Origin: an uncultured Oceanospirillaceae bacterium
GTDB taxonomy: Bacteria > Pseudomonadota > Gammaproteobacteria > Pseudomonadales > Balneatricaceae
DNA: 64,000 bases
Reading direction: 5' to 3'
Assembly (NCBI GenBank): GCA_913057435.1
Contig: CAJXNY010000005.1
Coordinates: 1-64,000 of the forward strand
Position numbers and translations under genes: made by a program. The stretch's first letter is position 1. Each line of letters opens with the position of its first letter. Below are positions 47,189 to 55,422 of this stretch, one piece after another. Below the pieces are notes generated by a model. The model had not been told where the DNA came from. It did no database searches and worked only from the letters and a program-made list of their open reading frames with translations.

Positions 47189-49738
47189 TTATCTCGTGCT
47201 GACAGCCTCAGGATGTAACGGGTGTTTTTTCAGTAATTCAGCAATCTGCTGCGCTGGTACAGGCTTACTATAAAAATACCCTTGCACCTGATCACAGCCC
47301 AGCGAGGCAAGGAAGTCCTGCTGTTCAGCGGTTTCAACCCCTTCAGTAACCACCTCGAAACCCAGGTTATGCGCCATCAGAATGATGGTCGACACCAGCA
47401 CTTCATTGTCCCGGTTGCCGGGAACACCCTGCATAAAGCTGCGATCGATCTTAAGCTTATCGATGGGTAATCGAGTCAATAGGCTCAGACTGGAGAAACC
47501 GGTACCAAAGTCATCCATGGAGATGCTGACACCAATCCCGCGTAAACGGTGGATGCTGTCGACCACCTTATCCAGATCCTCAATCACACAACTTTCAGTA
47601 ATCTCCAGATCCAGCAGGTCAGCCCTGATCTCGGCGACTCTCAGCGCCTGACGAACATCGGTGACCAGTTCGCGTTTATGCAACTGATGCGGCGACACAT
47701 TTACCGACACCTGGGTTGCGGGCAGCCCTTGTTGTATCCAGGCATAAGCCTGACTGGCTGCAGCCTGCATCACCCAGGCACCAATATCACCAATCAGCCC
47801 CAGCTCTTCAGCCAGCGGAATAAAATCATCCGGCTCCACCCGGCCTAACACCGAGTCCTGCCAGCGCAACAGCGCTTCCACTCCAACGATGTGCCCATCG
47901 AGCAATGATAACTTAGGCTGATATTCCAGAAAAAATTCACCCTTACGTAAAGCAGTACGCAAGCGATTTTCCAAGCCGAGCCGCATCATTGACTTGTCAT
48001 TCATCTCTGCCGAATAGAGCTGAAATCCATTACGCCCAGCCTGTTTGGCCCGGTACATCGCCGTATCGGCATTTTTCAGCAGGTCTTCCCGGTTATTACC
48101 GTCAGCCGGGTACACCGCACTGCCAATACTGGCGGTGACATAAAGCTGTGTTCCATCCACCATCAAGCTGTCAGCCAGCGCATCAAACACCCGCTGAGCC
48201 GTACGGTGTACTTCATCCAGATCATCCAGTTCGGTCAGCAACAGCACCAGCTCATCACCGCCCAGTCGAGCCACGGTATCGCCTTCACGAATGCAGGCTT
48301 GTAGCCGCCGTGCCACCTCACACAGCACTTTGTCGCCTACGGAGTGCCCCATGGAATCATTGATCCGCTTGAAGTTATCCAGATCCAGGAACATCACCGC
48401 CAGCTGAGCACTTTCACGATGCGCAGAAGCCAGCGCCACATCCAGCCGGTCCTGTAATAACTGGCGATTTGGCAAACGAGTCAGTGGATCGTAGTAGGCG
48501 AGGTTTTCAATGATCCGCTCAGATTTTTTACGCTCAGTAATATCACTGAAAATACCGGCATACAGAGTCCGGCCACTGTGAGATTCCCGCACCCGGGTAA
48601 TCGTCAGCCATTCAGGGAAAATTTCACCATTTTTACGTCGGTTCCAGATCTCCCCCTGCCAGCTGCCCTGCCTGTTGATCTCTTCCCACATATGGGTATA
48701 GAAATCAGCCTCATGCTTACCCGAACTGATCAGGCTGGCTGACTGCCCCAACGCATCCGCTTCGCTATAGCCCGTCAGAATACTGAAAGCGGGGTTTATA
48801 GATTGAATAATCCCACTCTCATCGGTCACCATAATGCCGTCCATGGAGGCATCAATCAGCGCCTGAGCCATATGCAAGCTCTGCTCTGTTGCTTGCAGAT
48901 CAGCCGCTCGACTGGCCAGCGCATCGCGCAACCGGCGTACATAAGTATGCTCGATGTTAGCCAGAATATCGGCGAAGGAGATCAAACCACGCAAACTGCC
49001 ATCAGCCCCGTCAACCCCCAGGTGGCGGATCTGACGGCGTTCCATTAAGGCACGGGCCGCCAGCAGGCTCATGCCTTCAGGCACTGTAATCAACGGGGAA
49101 CTCATCACCTGCCCTACCTGAACCTGCATCTGCTGCAAAGCAATCAGGCGTACCAGGTCACGTTCGGTAATCAGCCCCACCGGGGCCCCCTGCTCCGTCA
49201 CCACCAGCGAGTCAGCATGGCGAGCCCGCATCAGTGCCACCGCCTCATCTAACGAGCGATCTACATCCAGTTGCGGCGGCATACCACCCGACAGAATAGT
49301 ATTAACCTCAGTCATATTGAGGAAATACTCCGCATCCTGGCGCGTTACCACATCACTCTGGGACAGGATTCCGAACAGGTCTCCCTGATCATTCACAACC
49401 ACCAGGTGGCGAATACCCAGGCTTTTAAACTCCAGCGCCGCTTCATCCAGCGTCAGCGAACAGGAAACCGTAATCAGGTGGGGGCTCATCAGCTCGCCAA
49501 TCGGCCGCTGGATCTCGCTATTGAGGTTGTAATCAAGCTGGAGTGAATCCGCTTCGGTCCAGATACCAACAGGCCTGCGTCCAGACATCACCACCACTGA
49601 ACTGCAGTGGCGCGCATGCATCAGCTGAGTCGCCTCCAGCAGACTTAAACCGGGCCCGCAGGTAACCACCTCACGCTCGACAGCGTGAACGATAGATTTT
49701 TGACAAAAACCATCAACCAACTTGGACTCTGAATTCAT
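47189..49738 (-). CDS. CBS4-PAS-GGDEF-EAL signalling protein
   Basis: An 849-residue soluble protein. Four CBS motifs occupy about 20-265 (for example LITVSCSLTLDEAALEFKSLG and PLITVPEGMSLLAARALME), a PAS domain about 290-400, GGDEF about 412-570 and EAL about 590-840. The cyclase site reads GGDEL (493-497) instead of GGDEF and the inhibitory site RxxD (Arg484-Asp487) is intact. The phosphodiesterase motifs EALLRW (621-626), DDFGTG, KIDRSF and TEGVET are complete. I infer an active c-di-GMP phosphodiesterase regulated by adenine nucleotides or other ligands at the CBS pairs, with an uncertain cyclase. No transmembrane segment. Stands alone. Confidence 0.93.
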   Translation of the reverse strand: MNSESKLVDGFCQKSIVHAVEREVVTCGPGLSLLEATQLMHARHCSSVVVMSGRRPVGIWTEADSLQLDYNLNSEIQRPIGELMSPHLITVSCSLTLDEAALEFKSLGIRHLVVVNDQGDLFGILSQSDVVTRQDAEYFLNMTEVNTILSGGMPPQLDVDRSLDEAVALMRARHADSLVVTEQGAPVGLITERDLVRLIALQQMQVQVGQVMSSPLITVPEGMSLLAARALMERRQIRHLGVDGADGSLRGLISFADILANIEHTYVRRLRDALASRAADLQATEQSLHMAQALIDASMDGIMVTDESGIIQSINPAFSILTGYSEADALGQSASLISSGKHEADFYTHMWEEINRQGSWQGEIWNRRKNGEIFPEWLTITRVRESHSGRTLYAGIFSDITERKKSERIIENLAYYDPLTRLPNRQLLQDRLDVALASAHRESAQLAVMFLDLDNFKRINDSMGHSVGDKVLCEVARRLQACIREGDTVARLGGDELVLLLTELDDLDEVHRTAQRVFDALADSLMVDGTQLYVTASIGSAVYPADGNNREDLLKNADTAMYRAKQAGRNGFQLYSAEMNDKSMMRLGLENRLRTALRKGEFFLEYQPKLSLLDGHIVGVEALLRWQDSVLGRVEPDDFIPLAEELGLIGDIGAWVMQAAASQAYAWIQQGLPATQVSVNVSPHQLHKRELVTDVRQALRVAEIRADLLDLEITESCVIEDLDKVVDSIHRLRGIGVSISMDDFGTGFSSLSLLTRLPIDKLKIDRSFMQGVPGNRDNEVLVSTIILMAHNLGFEVVTEGVETAEQQDFLASLGCDQVQGYFYSKPVPAQQIAELLKKHPLHPEAVSTR

Positions 49739-49981
49739 TTAGCTGAACCTTATGACTGGACCAATCTGTTTTTATTCTGTTATCAGTACCGACCCTAAAA
49801 AATATCAGAGGGATTCAGGGCCATTGACTGTTAAGCCCTGGCTGCCACCTTCCAAAGAGTTCGTCCAGTTTCTCCCCCGGAGCGTGGCATAAATGTCTTG
49901 GTCCTTATTAACACATACGCACTCAAAAACAGTCAACACATCCTTTTATCCGACAGTACGGACGGATGAATTCAACTCGTT

Positions 49982-51115
49982 TCAAGGCTTACGGGTGCGC
50001 AATACAACAAACTTTCGATTACTGGCCACCACCTCACAGTTACCAAACAATTTTTTCAACTGTATATGATAGCCAAGATGACGATTGCCAATGACCCAAA
50101 GGTCACCTCCACGGCGTAACACACGTTTTGATTCCTGAAACATCTGCCGGGCAATAAAATCACCCACTACATGTTGCTGATGGAAGGGCGGGTTATTCAG
50201 AATCAGATCCGCGCTGTCCGGCGCTATTCCACTGAGACAATCAGTCGCCTGAAAATCAGCCTGACGACTGTCACCAAAAGCCGCCTGAAAATTCAGCCGG
50301 GCACTGTCAACGGCCATAAAGGATTCGTCAACAAACGTCAGCCGGGCGGCTGGATTCTTTTCTGCCGCGATCAGACCAACCACACCATTACCGCAACCCA
50401 GATCGATAATATCTCGTTCAGCTAACGACTCGGGCAGATGCTGGAGGAAAAACCGGCTGCCAATATCCAGACTGTCACGAGAGAAGACACCCGCATGGTT
50501 CTTAATTTGATAGGCAGTGCCTTCCAGCGGCCAGCTGGAAGGATATTTATCCTGGGCCGGAGTCAGTGCATTATCCAGCTGGCTGAAAATAAGCCGGGCT
50601 TTCTTTTTCGCCAGCGAGGTTGACGTGGGGCCAATGTTTTTTTCAAACAGTTTCAGGGTTGAAGTGTGGATATTCTTCGCCATCGCCCCGGCGATTACCC
50701 GACTGCCCTCATGCAGGTGCGGCCGCAAACGCGCCAGCTGGTCTTCCAGCATGGCCAGACTTTTCGGTATTTTGATCAGCACCAGATCAAATACACCTTG
50801 AGGCTCCGTCAGGCTATCGAGCAAGGTCACAACCTCTGCTGCAACACCGTTCTCTTTCAGGTTATTCAGTAGCCCCCGGTGCGCCAGCCAGGAGTCACTG
50901 ATCATAACCGGCTGCAGAGGATGCAGGGCAACACTGAGTGCGCCGAACTGATCATTGATGATAAGTACGCGGGGGTTGCCCGACAGCAGATCATCCTCAG
51001 CCAGCTGGTTTAGCAGATACTCATCCGCCGCATCCCAGGCGCGCAGGGTTTCACGGGAACGAACAGGGTAACGGTGCAGCGGGAATTCACCTTGCGGAGC
51101 AATCAGAGTATCCAT
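49982..51115 (-). CDS. rlmG: 23S rRNA (guanine-1835-N2)-methyltransferase RlmG
   Basis: A 377-residue RsmC/RlmG-type enzyme: an N-terminal non-catalytic methyltransferase-like domain (WDAADEYLLNQLAEDDL, INDQFGALSVAL, KIPKSLAMLEDQLARLRPHL) and a C-terminal catalytic domain with SAM motif IIDLGCGNGVVGLIA and catalytic NPPFHQQH, ending KKLFGNCEVVASNRKFVVLR. This wording matches RlmG rather than RsmC. Start uncertain: ATG 51113-51115 just after GAGG, or GTG 51122-51124 without a site. Confidence 0.93.
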   Translation of the reverse strand: MDTLIAPQGEFPLHRYPVRSRETLRAWDAADEYLLNQLAEDDLLSGNPRVLIINDQFGALSVALHPLQPVMISDSWLAHRGLLNNLKENGVAAEVVTLLDSLTEPQGVFDLVLIKIPKSLAMLEDQLARLRPHLHEGSRVIAGAMAKNIHTSTLKLFEKNIGPTSTSLAKKKARLIFSQLDNALTPAQDKYPSSWPLEGTAYQIKNHAGVFSRDSLDIGSRFFLQHLPESLAERDIIDLGCGNGVVGLIAAEKNPAARLTFVDESFMAVDSARLNFQAAFGDSRQADFQATDCLSGIAPDSADLILNNPPFHQQHVVGDFIARQMFQESKRVLRRGGDLWVIGNRHLGYHIQLKKLFGNCEVVASNRKFVVLRTRKP

Positions 51116-51124
51116 CGGCCTCAC

Positions 51125-51427
51125 ATCAGTCGATCATCAAAACCGGCAGTTTATCACTCCCCTCCTAGCCCTGCTGCATGGAATACGAAGCAGGCCTTCA
51201 AGGCCGATACATATCTGCAATGTTTCACGCTCAGATCGACTATTGACCACTTCAAACAGACACAACTGTTCGAGTAAGATTGAGCCGGTGGCGTTGTCGC
51301 CAACAGGATGTAAATAAATGGCAAGGTATCTGGATTGATGCCTTGCGGCCAGGCTGAACGCCTGATTTTTCTGCACCCAGGCTCAGGACTGTAGCCGCAC
51401 GGTGCCGCTGTCGGACGGTCTACTCTG
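51125..51427. other. Gap between rlmG and the membrane sensor gene
   Basis: About 300 bases between divergent genes. It contains GGCG-TTGT-CGCC (51291-51302) and AT-rich patches that could be promoters; nothing else is supported. The 79-codon and 96-codon minus-strand frames here look like chance. Confidence 0.3.
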
Positions 51428-52729
51428 ATGCTACAACACGCCACATGGCCGCCACGCCGGGCTCAAGTCAAACACTGCAAGCTACTCTCCATATCTGTAC
51501 TGATCACACTATCCCTCACCATTATGGTCAGCCTGAGTCAGCGCTTACACAACCAGCAGTTGCAACTGACACAAGCCAGCCAGATGGTGGCCCATGGCCT
51601 GACTCGCACCCTGGAAAACACCGAAACCATCCTGCTGTCACTGGCCGAAGCGCTCGACTCTTCAGCTATACCCGATCTGGAGCGGCTGCAACAGCGCATG
51701 TACCACGCAGTACGCTTCAGTAATCAGATAGCACGCATTGTACTCATCAACGAACAGCATAATATTATCCTCGACAGCGAACATAACCGACTGGCAGGAA
51801 AATCCATACCCGCGATCGAGCCGGAAGACTCAGTGCCGCACAATGCGGGCATGCAGATCGGTGGGAAGCTACCCTCGCTGCTCGTCGAGCCCAGATCATC
51901 AGGCCCACTAATTTCAATGCACCTGCATATCCCGGCCCCCCAGGGTGAGCAGCACTATACGTTGCTGCTGGCCTTTAATGCCCAGTCAATTATTGAACTC
52001 TATGAATCCTCACCAACCTCGATGGCGGGCCGTTACGCGCTTATCCGCAGCGATGGTGCTGTACTGATCAACCGTACCGCAGAAACACAGTGGCCCACGC
52101 AGGTACAACAGCTCTATTCCAGTGAAAATGACTCGCTGCTATTACGACAATGGTCCGGCCCGGTCCCGACACAGCTGAGCCATATTCAGCTCTCTGATCG
52201 CTACCCCCTCGCCGTGGTTCGCAACCTGGACTATCCCTGTAGTCTGTCAGGCTGGATACAACAGAACCGATGGCTGGTCGGCTTACTCCTGCTCAGCCTG
52301 GTAATGGCTGTCATTGCCTCCCTGCGACAACGCAACGCCACTACGGATAATAGTGACCAGGTTCTGGCTGACAGTATCTATCAGTGGCCTCAGCCGCTAT
52401 TGCTTCTGGATAGCGAGCTGGCTATCCAGTACAGCAATGCCATGACACAGCAACACTGGCCACAACTGTGCCCTGGCCAGAAACTCCAGCCCTGTAACAA
52501 CCAGGGCGAACCCATATTAGCGCAGCAACTACTGACCAGCCTGGCCAGTGACGGTCAGTGGCTCGGGGCGCTGCAGCTGGCCAGCGACACCCACTCACCC
52601 ACTCAGAATACTGCAACGCAGATTAGCAGCCTGATCTATTCACCAAAGGATGACAGCAATGGCCGCCAGCACCTTATTGTGCTGCCCGCGCTTGAGTCCA
52701 GCCCCGCGCTAGCCCCCGGCTACGGCTAA
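51428..52729 (+). CDS. Membrane sensor-like protein without output domain
   Basis: A 433-residue protein I could not assign to a named family. Layout resembles the input half of a sensor: TM1 (about 19-38), a 240-residue extracytoplasmic region starting QRLHNQQLQLTQASQMVAHGLTRTLENTETILLSLAEAL, as in double-Cache sensors (IARIVLINEQHNIILDSEHN, GRYALIRSDGAVLINR), TM2 (about 282-302), and a cytoplasmic PAS-like segment (QPLLLLDSELAIQYSNAMTQQHW). It then ends: no kinase, GGDEF, EAL or methyl-accepting part follows, and no frameshifted output domain is visible downstream. It may act by protein contact. The Kef-like antiporter gene follows after 77 bases on the same strand. No clear ribosome site at the ATG. 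Confidence 0.65.
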   Translation: MLQHATWPPRRAQVKHCKLLSISVLITLSLTIMVSLSQRLHNQQLQLTQASQMVAHGLTRTLENTETILLSLAEALDSSAIPDLERLQQRMYHAVRFSNQIARIVLINEQHNIILDSEHNRLAGKSIPAIEPEDSVPHNAGMQIGGKLPSLLVEPRSSGPLISMHLHIPAPQGEQHYTLLLAFNAQSIIELYESSPTSMAGRYALIRSDGAVLINRTAETQWPTQVQQLYSSENDSLLLRQWSGPVPTQLSHIQLSDRYPLAVVRNLDYPCSLSGWIQQNRWLVGLLLLSLVMAVIASLRQRNATTDNSDQVLADSIYQWPQPLLLLDSELAIQYSNAMTQQHWPQLCPGQKLQPCNNQGEPILAQQLLTSLASDGQWLGALQLASDTHSPTQNTATQISSLIYSPKDDSNGRQHLIVLPALESSPALAPGYG

Positions 52730-52806
52730 AGATTCGACCAGCAAGGTAATCAAAACATGCTACATTTACCCACCTTGGACTGATCAGCTGGCATAGCAAG
52801 GTAGCA

Positions 52807-54414
52807 ATGGAATTCATCTGGATACTGTTCGCATTTATCTGTGGACTGGGGGCGAAAATACTCGCCCTGCCACCCCTTATCGGCTTTCTGTGTGCCGGTT
52901 TTATTCTCAATTACCTCGGGGTTGAGCCCGCCACAAACCTTGATACCCTGGCCGACCTGGGCATCACCCTGATGCTATTTACCATCGGCCTCAAGCTCAA
53001 TGTGCGTGATCTGCTCAAACCGGAAGTCTGGGCCAGCAGCCTGGGCCACATGGGCGTATGGGTCGCCGTCATCGCCAGCGGTATGCTTCTGCTGACCACC
53101 CTTAGCGTCCCCTGGTTCAGTGAACTGGACCTGCAAAGCGCGGCAGTACTGGCGTTTGCGCTAAGTTTCAGCAGCACTGTCTGTATCGTCAAATTGCTGG
53201 AGGAAACCGGCGAATCCAAAACCCGCCACGGCCGCCTGGCCATCGGGGTACTGGTTATGCAGGATATCGTCGCGGTGCTGTTTCTGGTAGTTAGTACCGG
53301 CAAGGTGCCCTCTCTCTGGGCTACCGCACTACTGGGACTCTATTGGGTACGCCCCTTGCTGGACCGGCTGCTGGATAAAGCTGGCCATGGCGAGCTGTTG
53401 CCACTGACCGGCTTTTTCCTCGCGCTGGGCAGCTATGAGCTGTTCAGCCTGGTGGGGATCAAAGGTGACCTGGGCGCTCTGATCTGCGGTATGCTGCTGG
53501 CCAGTAGCCCGAAAGCCAACGAGCTGAATAAGGCGCTGCTGAGTTTCAAAGACATCTTCCTGATCGGCTTTTTCCTCTCCATCGGCTTTACCGCCCTGCC
53601 CGACCTGTCGATGATCATCATTGCCGTCCTGCTGGCAATACTGATACCGGTAAAATTCGGGATGTTTTTCCTGATGTTCTGTGGGCTACGCCTGCGCGGT
53701 CGCACCGCCTACCTATCAGCACTGGCACTGGCCAACTTCAGTGAATTTGGCCTGATCGTCGCTGCTATCAGCACCGATGCTGGCTGGCTCAGCAACGAGT
53801 GGCTGGTGATTATCGCCCTTGCCGTATCGGTCTCGTTCATCATTACCAGCGTACTCTACCGTAGCGCCCACACTCTCTATCTCTTCTATAAAACCATCGT
53901 ACGCCGTTTTGAGCGAGGCCAGCGGCTGGTTGAAGACATTGTCCACCAGCCCCAGGGCGCTCGCATGCTGATTGTTGGCCTGGGTCGGGTAGGGAAAGGC
54001 GCACTGCATACCCTGACTGAGCTTCGCGGTGAACAGGTATGGGGAATGGACTCTGACCGCATCCGGGTGTCCAAAATGCAGGACGAAGGTAAACAGGTAT
54101 TCTTCGGCGACGGCGAAGATGCCGACCTCTGGGAGTCCATGGACACCTCAAGCGTCCGACTGGTGATGCTGGCAATGCCGTCACTGGAAGACATGGAAAA
54201 CATCACCCTGCAGCTACGTACTGCAAATTATCAGGGTGAAATCGCTGCAATTGCTCGCTATGAAGATGAGTATGACAAACTTCTGGCCGTGGGTGTCGAC
54301 CATGTATTCAACTTCTATACCGAGGCCGGTACCGGCTTTGCAGAAGAGAGCCTGCAGATCGTCGACGGTGTGCCTATTCACCTGGCACCACTCAATCCGG
54401 GCCAGCCCGGATAA
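52807..54414 (+). CDS. Kef-type cation:proton antiporter with RCK_N domain
   Basis: A 535-residue CPA2-family protein. About 11-12 transmembrane helices (1-365) start FIWILFAFICGLGAKILALPPLIGFLCAG and include the transport-site region around GITLMLFTIGLKLNVRDL and ALANFSEFGLIVAA; the C-terminal part is a TrkA-N/RCK domain with Rossmann motif IVGLGRVGKG and DSDRIRVSKMQDEGKQVFFGDGEDADLWES. Family members exchange K+ or Na+ for H+ and are gated by nucleotides or glutathione adducts. It resembles YbaL/KefB-like proteins; the cation is not readable. Followed by a sodium channel gene 116 bases on. Confidence 0.9.
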   Translation: MEFIWILFAFICGLGAKILALPPLIGFLCAGFILNYLGVEPATNLDTLADLGITLMLFTIGLKLNVRDLLKPEVWASSLGHMGVWVAVIASGMLLLTTLSVPWFSELDLQSAAVLAFALSFSSTVCIVKLLEETGESKTRHGRLAIGVLVMQDIVAVLFLVVSTGKVPSLWATALLGLYWVRPLLDRLLDKAGHGELLPLTGFFLALGSYELFSLVGIKGDLGALICGMLLASSPKANELNKALLSFKDIFLIGFFLSIGFTALPDLSMIIIAVLLAILIPVKFGMFFLMFCGLRLRGRTAYLSALALANFSEFGLIVAAISTDAGWLSNEWLVIIALAVSVSFIITSVLYRSAHTLYLFYKTIVRRFERGQRLVEDIVHQPQGARMLIVGLGRVGKGALHTLTELRGEQVWGMDSDRIRVSKMQDEGKQVFFGDGEDADLWESMDTSSVRLVMLAMPSLEDMENITLQLRTANYQGEIAAIARYEDEYDKLLAVGVDHVFNFYTEAGTGFAEESLQIVDGVPIHLAPLNPGQPG

Positions 54415-54530
54415 CGACGAATAGAGACTATCTATCCCCTTTCCAGCCGGGTAAAGTCCGGCTGGAAAATTACTCACAGATGCCTGATATCAGGCTTATA
54501 CTCAGCCCGGTATCCCGGACACTCAACGCC

Positions 54531-55358
54531 ATGCAAATAGAAAAAATACAGAACCAGCTTCAGACCCTGCGTAATAACAAATTGTTCGAATCTACCGTCA
54601 TCGCTGTCATCCTGTTTTCAGCCCTGGTGATCGGTGCCAAAACCTACGCTATGCCACCCTCACTATTCAACCTGATTGGTATACTGGACGTCGCCATTAC
54701 GCTGTTTTTTCTGGCTGAGCTGAGTATTCGTTTTATCGGCGACACTGAGCGAAACCGGTTCTTCCACAAGGGCTGGAACCTGTTCGATACACTGATCGTG
54801 GCAATCAGCCTGCTCCCAATTGAAGACAGTGAACTAGCTCTGGTAGGGCGGTTGATCCGTATTTTTCGCGTACTGCGGATGGTCTCAGTGGTGCCTGAAT
54901 TACGCATTCTGCTCAATTCACTGCTCAAAGCATTGCCCCAGCTGGGTTATGTCATCCTGCTGATGTTTATCATCTTCTATATCTATGCCGCCGTCGGGGC
55001 CACCTTCTTTGCCTCTATTAACACTGAACTGTGGGGTGATATATCGATCGCTATGCTGACCCTGTTCAGGGTAATGACGTTTGAGGACTGGACCGATGTC
55101 ATGTACGAAACCATGGCCGTATATCCCTTCAGCTGGCTGTATTACCTGACTTTCATCTTCCTCACCACTTTCGCCTTCCTCAATATGGTAATCGGTATTG
55201 TGGTTAACGTGATGGAAAATGAGCATGCAGATGCCAAAGCCGCCCAGGCCGAGGCCGACGGCCAGCTAACCCTGGATGATCTGTCCCGTCAGATCAGTGA
55301 GCTTAAAGCGCTCGTACAGGCACAGCAGCAACCACAACAAGAAAAAGTCGAACATTAA
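54531..55358 (+). CDS. Voltage-gated sodium channel, NavBac type
   Basis: A 275-residue single-domain six-helix channel. S4 carries four arginines every third residue (Arg107, 110, 113, 116 in GRLIRIFRVLRMVS). The pore helix and filter read LTLFRVMTFEDW (filter Thr183-Trp187), where the Glu is the sodium-selectivity residue; most known NavBac filters read TLESW, so the Asp after the Glu is a variant. S6 is FIFLTTFAFLNMVIGIVVNVMENEH, followed by a C-terminal coiled coil (about 245-265). The ATG at 54531 fits the family length; a longer start at 54480 is possible. Such channels serve sodium-driven motility and pH homeostasis in marine bacteria. Confidence 0.92.
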   Translation: MQIEKIQNQLQTLRNNKLFESTVIAVILFSALVIGAKTYAMPPSLFNLIGILDVAITLFFLAELSIRFIGDTERNRFFHKGWNLFDTLIVAISLLPIEDSELALVGRLIRIFRVLRMVSVVPELRILLNSLLKALPQLGYVILLMFIIFYIYAAVGATFFASINTELWGDISIAMLTLFRVMTFEDWTDVMYETMAVYPFSWLYYLTFIFLTTFAFLNMVIGIVVNVMENEHADAKAAQAEADGQLTLDDLSRQISELKALVQAQQQPQQEKVEH

Positions 55359-55367
55359 GCCCTGAAA

Positions 55368-55396
55368 CAGAAAAACCGCCCACGGCGGTTTTTCTG
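55368..55396. terminator. Bidirectional terminator channel gene / NYN-LOTUS gene
   Basis: CAGAAAAACCGCC-CAC-GGCGGTTTTTCTG: a 13-bp perfect stem, with A- and T-runs inside the stem, between converging genes. Confidence 0.93.
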
Positions 55397-55422
55397 TTCA
55401 TGATCACACCTCTGGCAGCAAA

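Noticed and set aside
51137-51444. Two minus-strand frames (79 and 96 codons) before the membrane sensor gene
   Set aside because: They overlap each other in different frames, lack ribosome sites and match nothing known.
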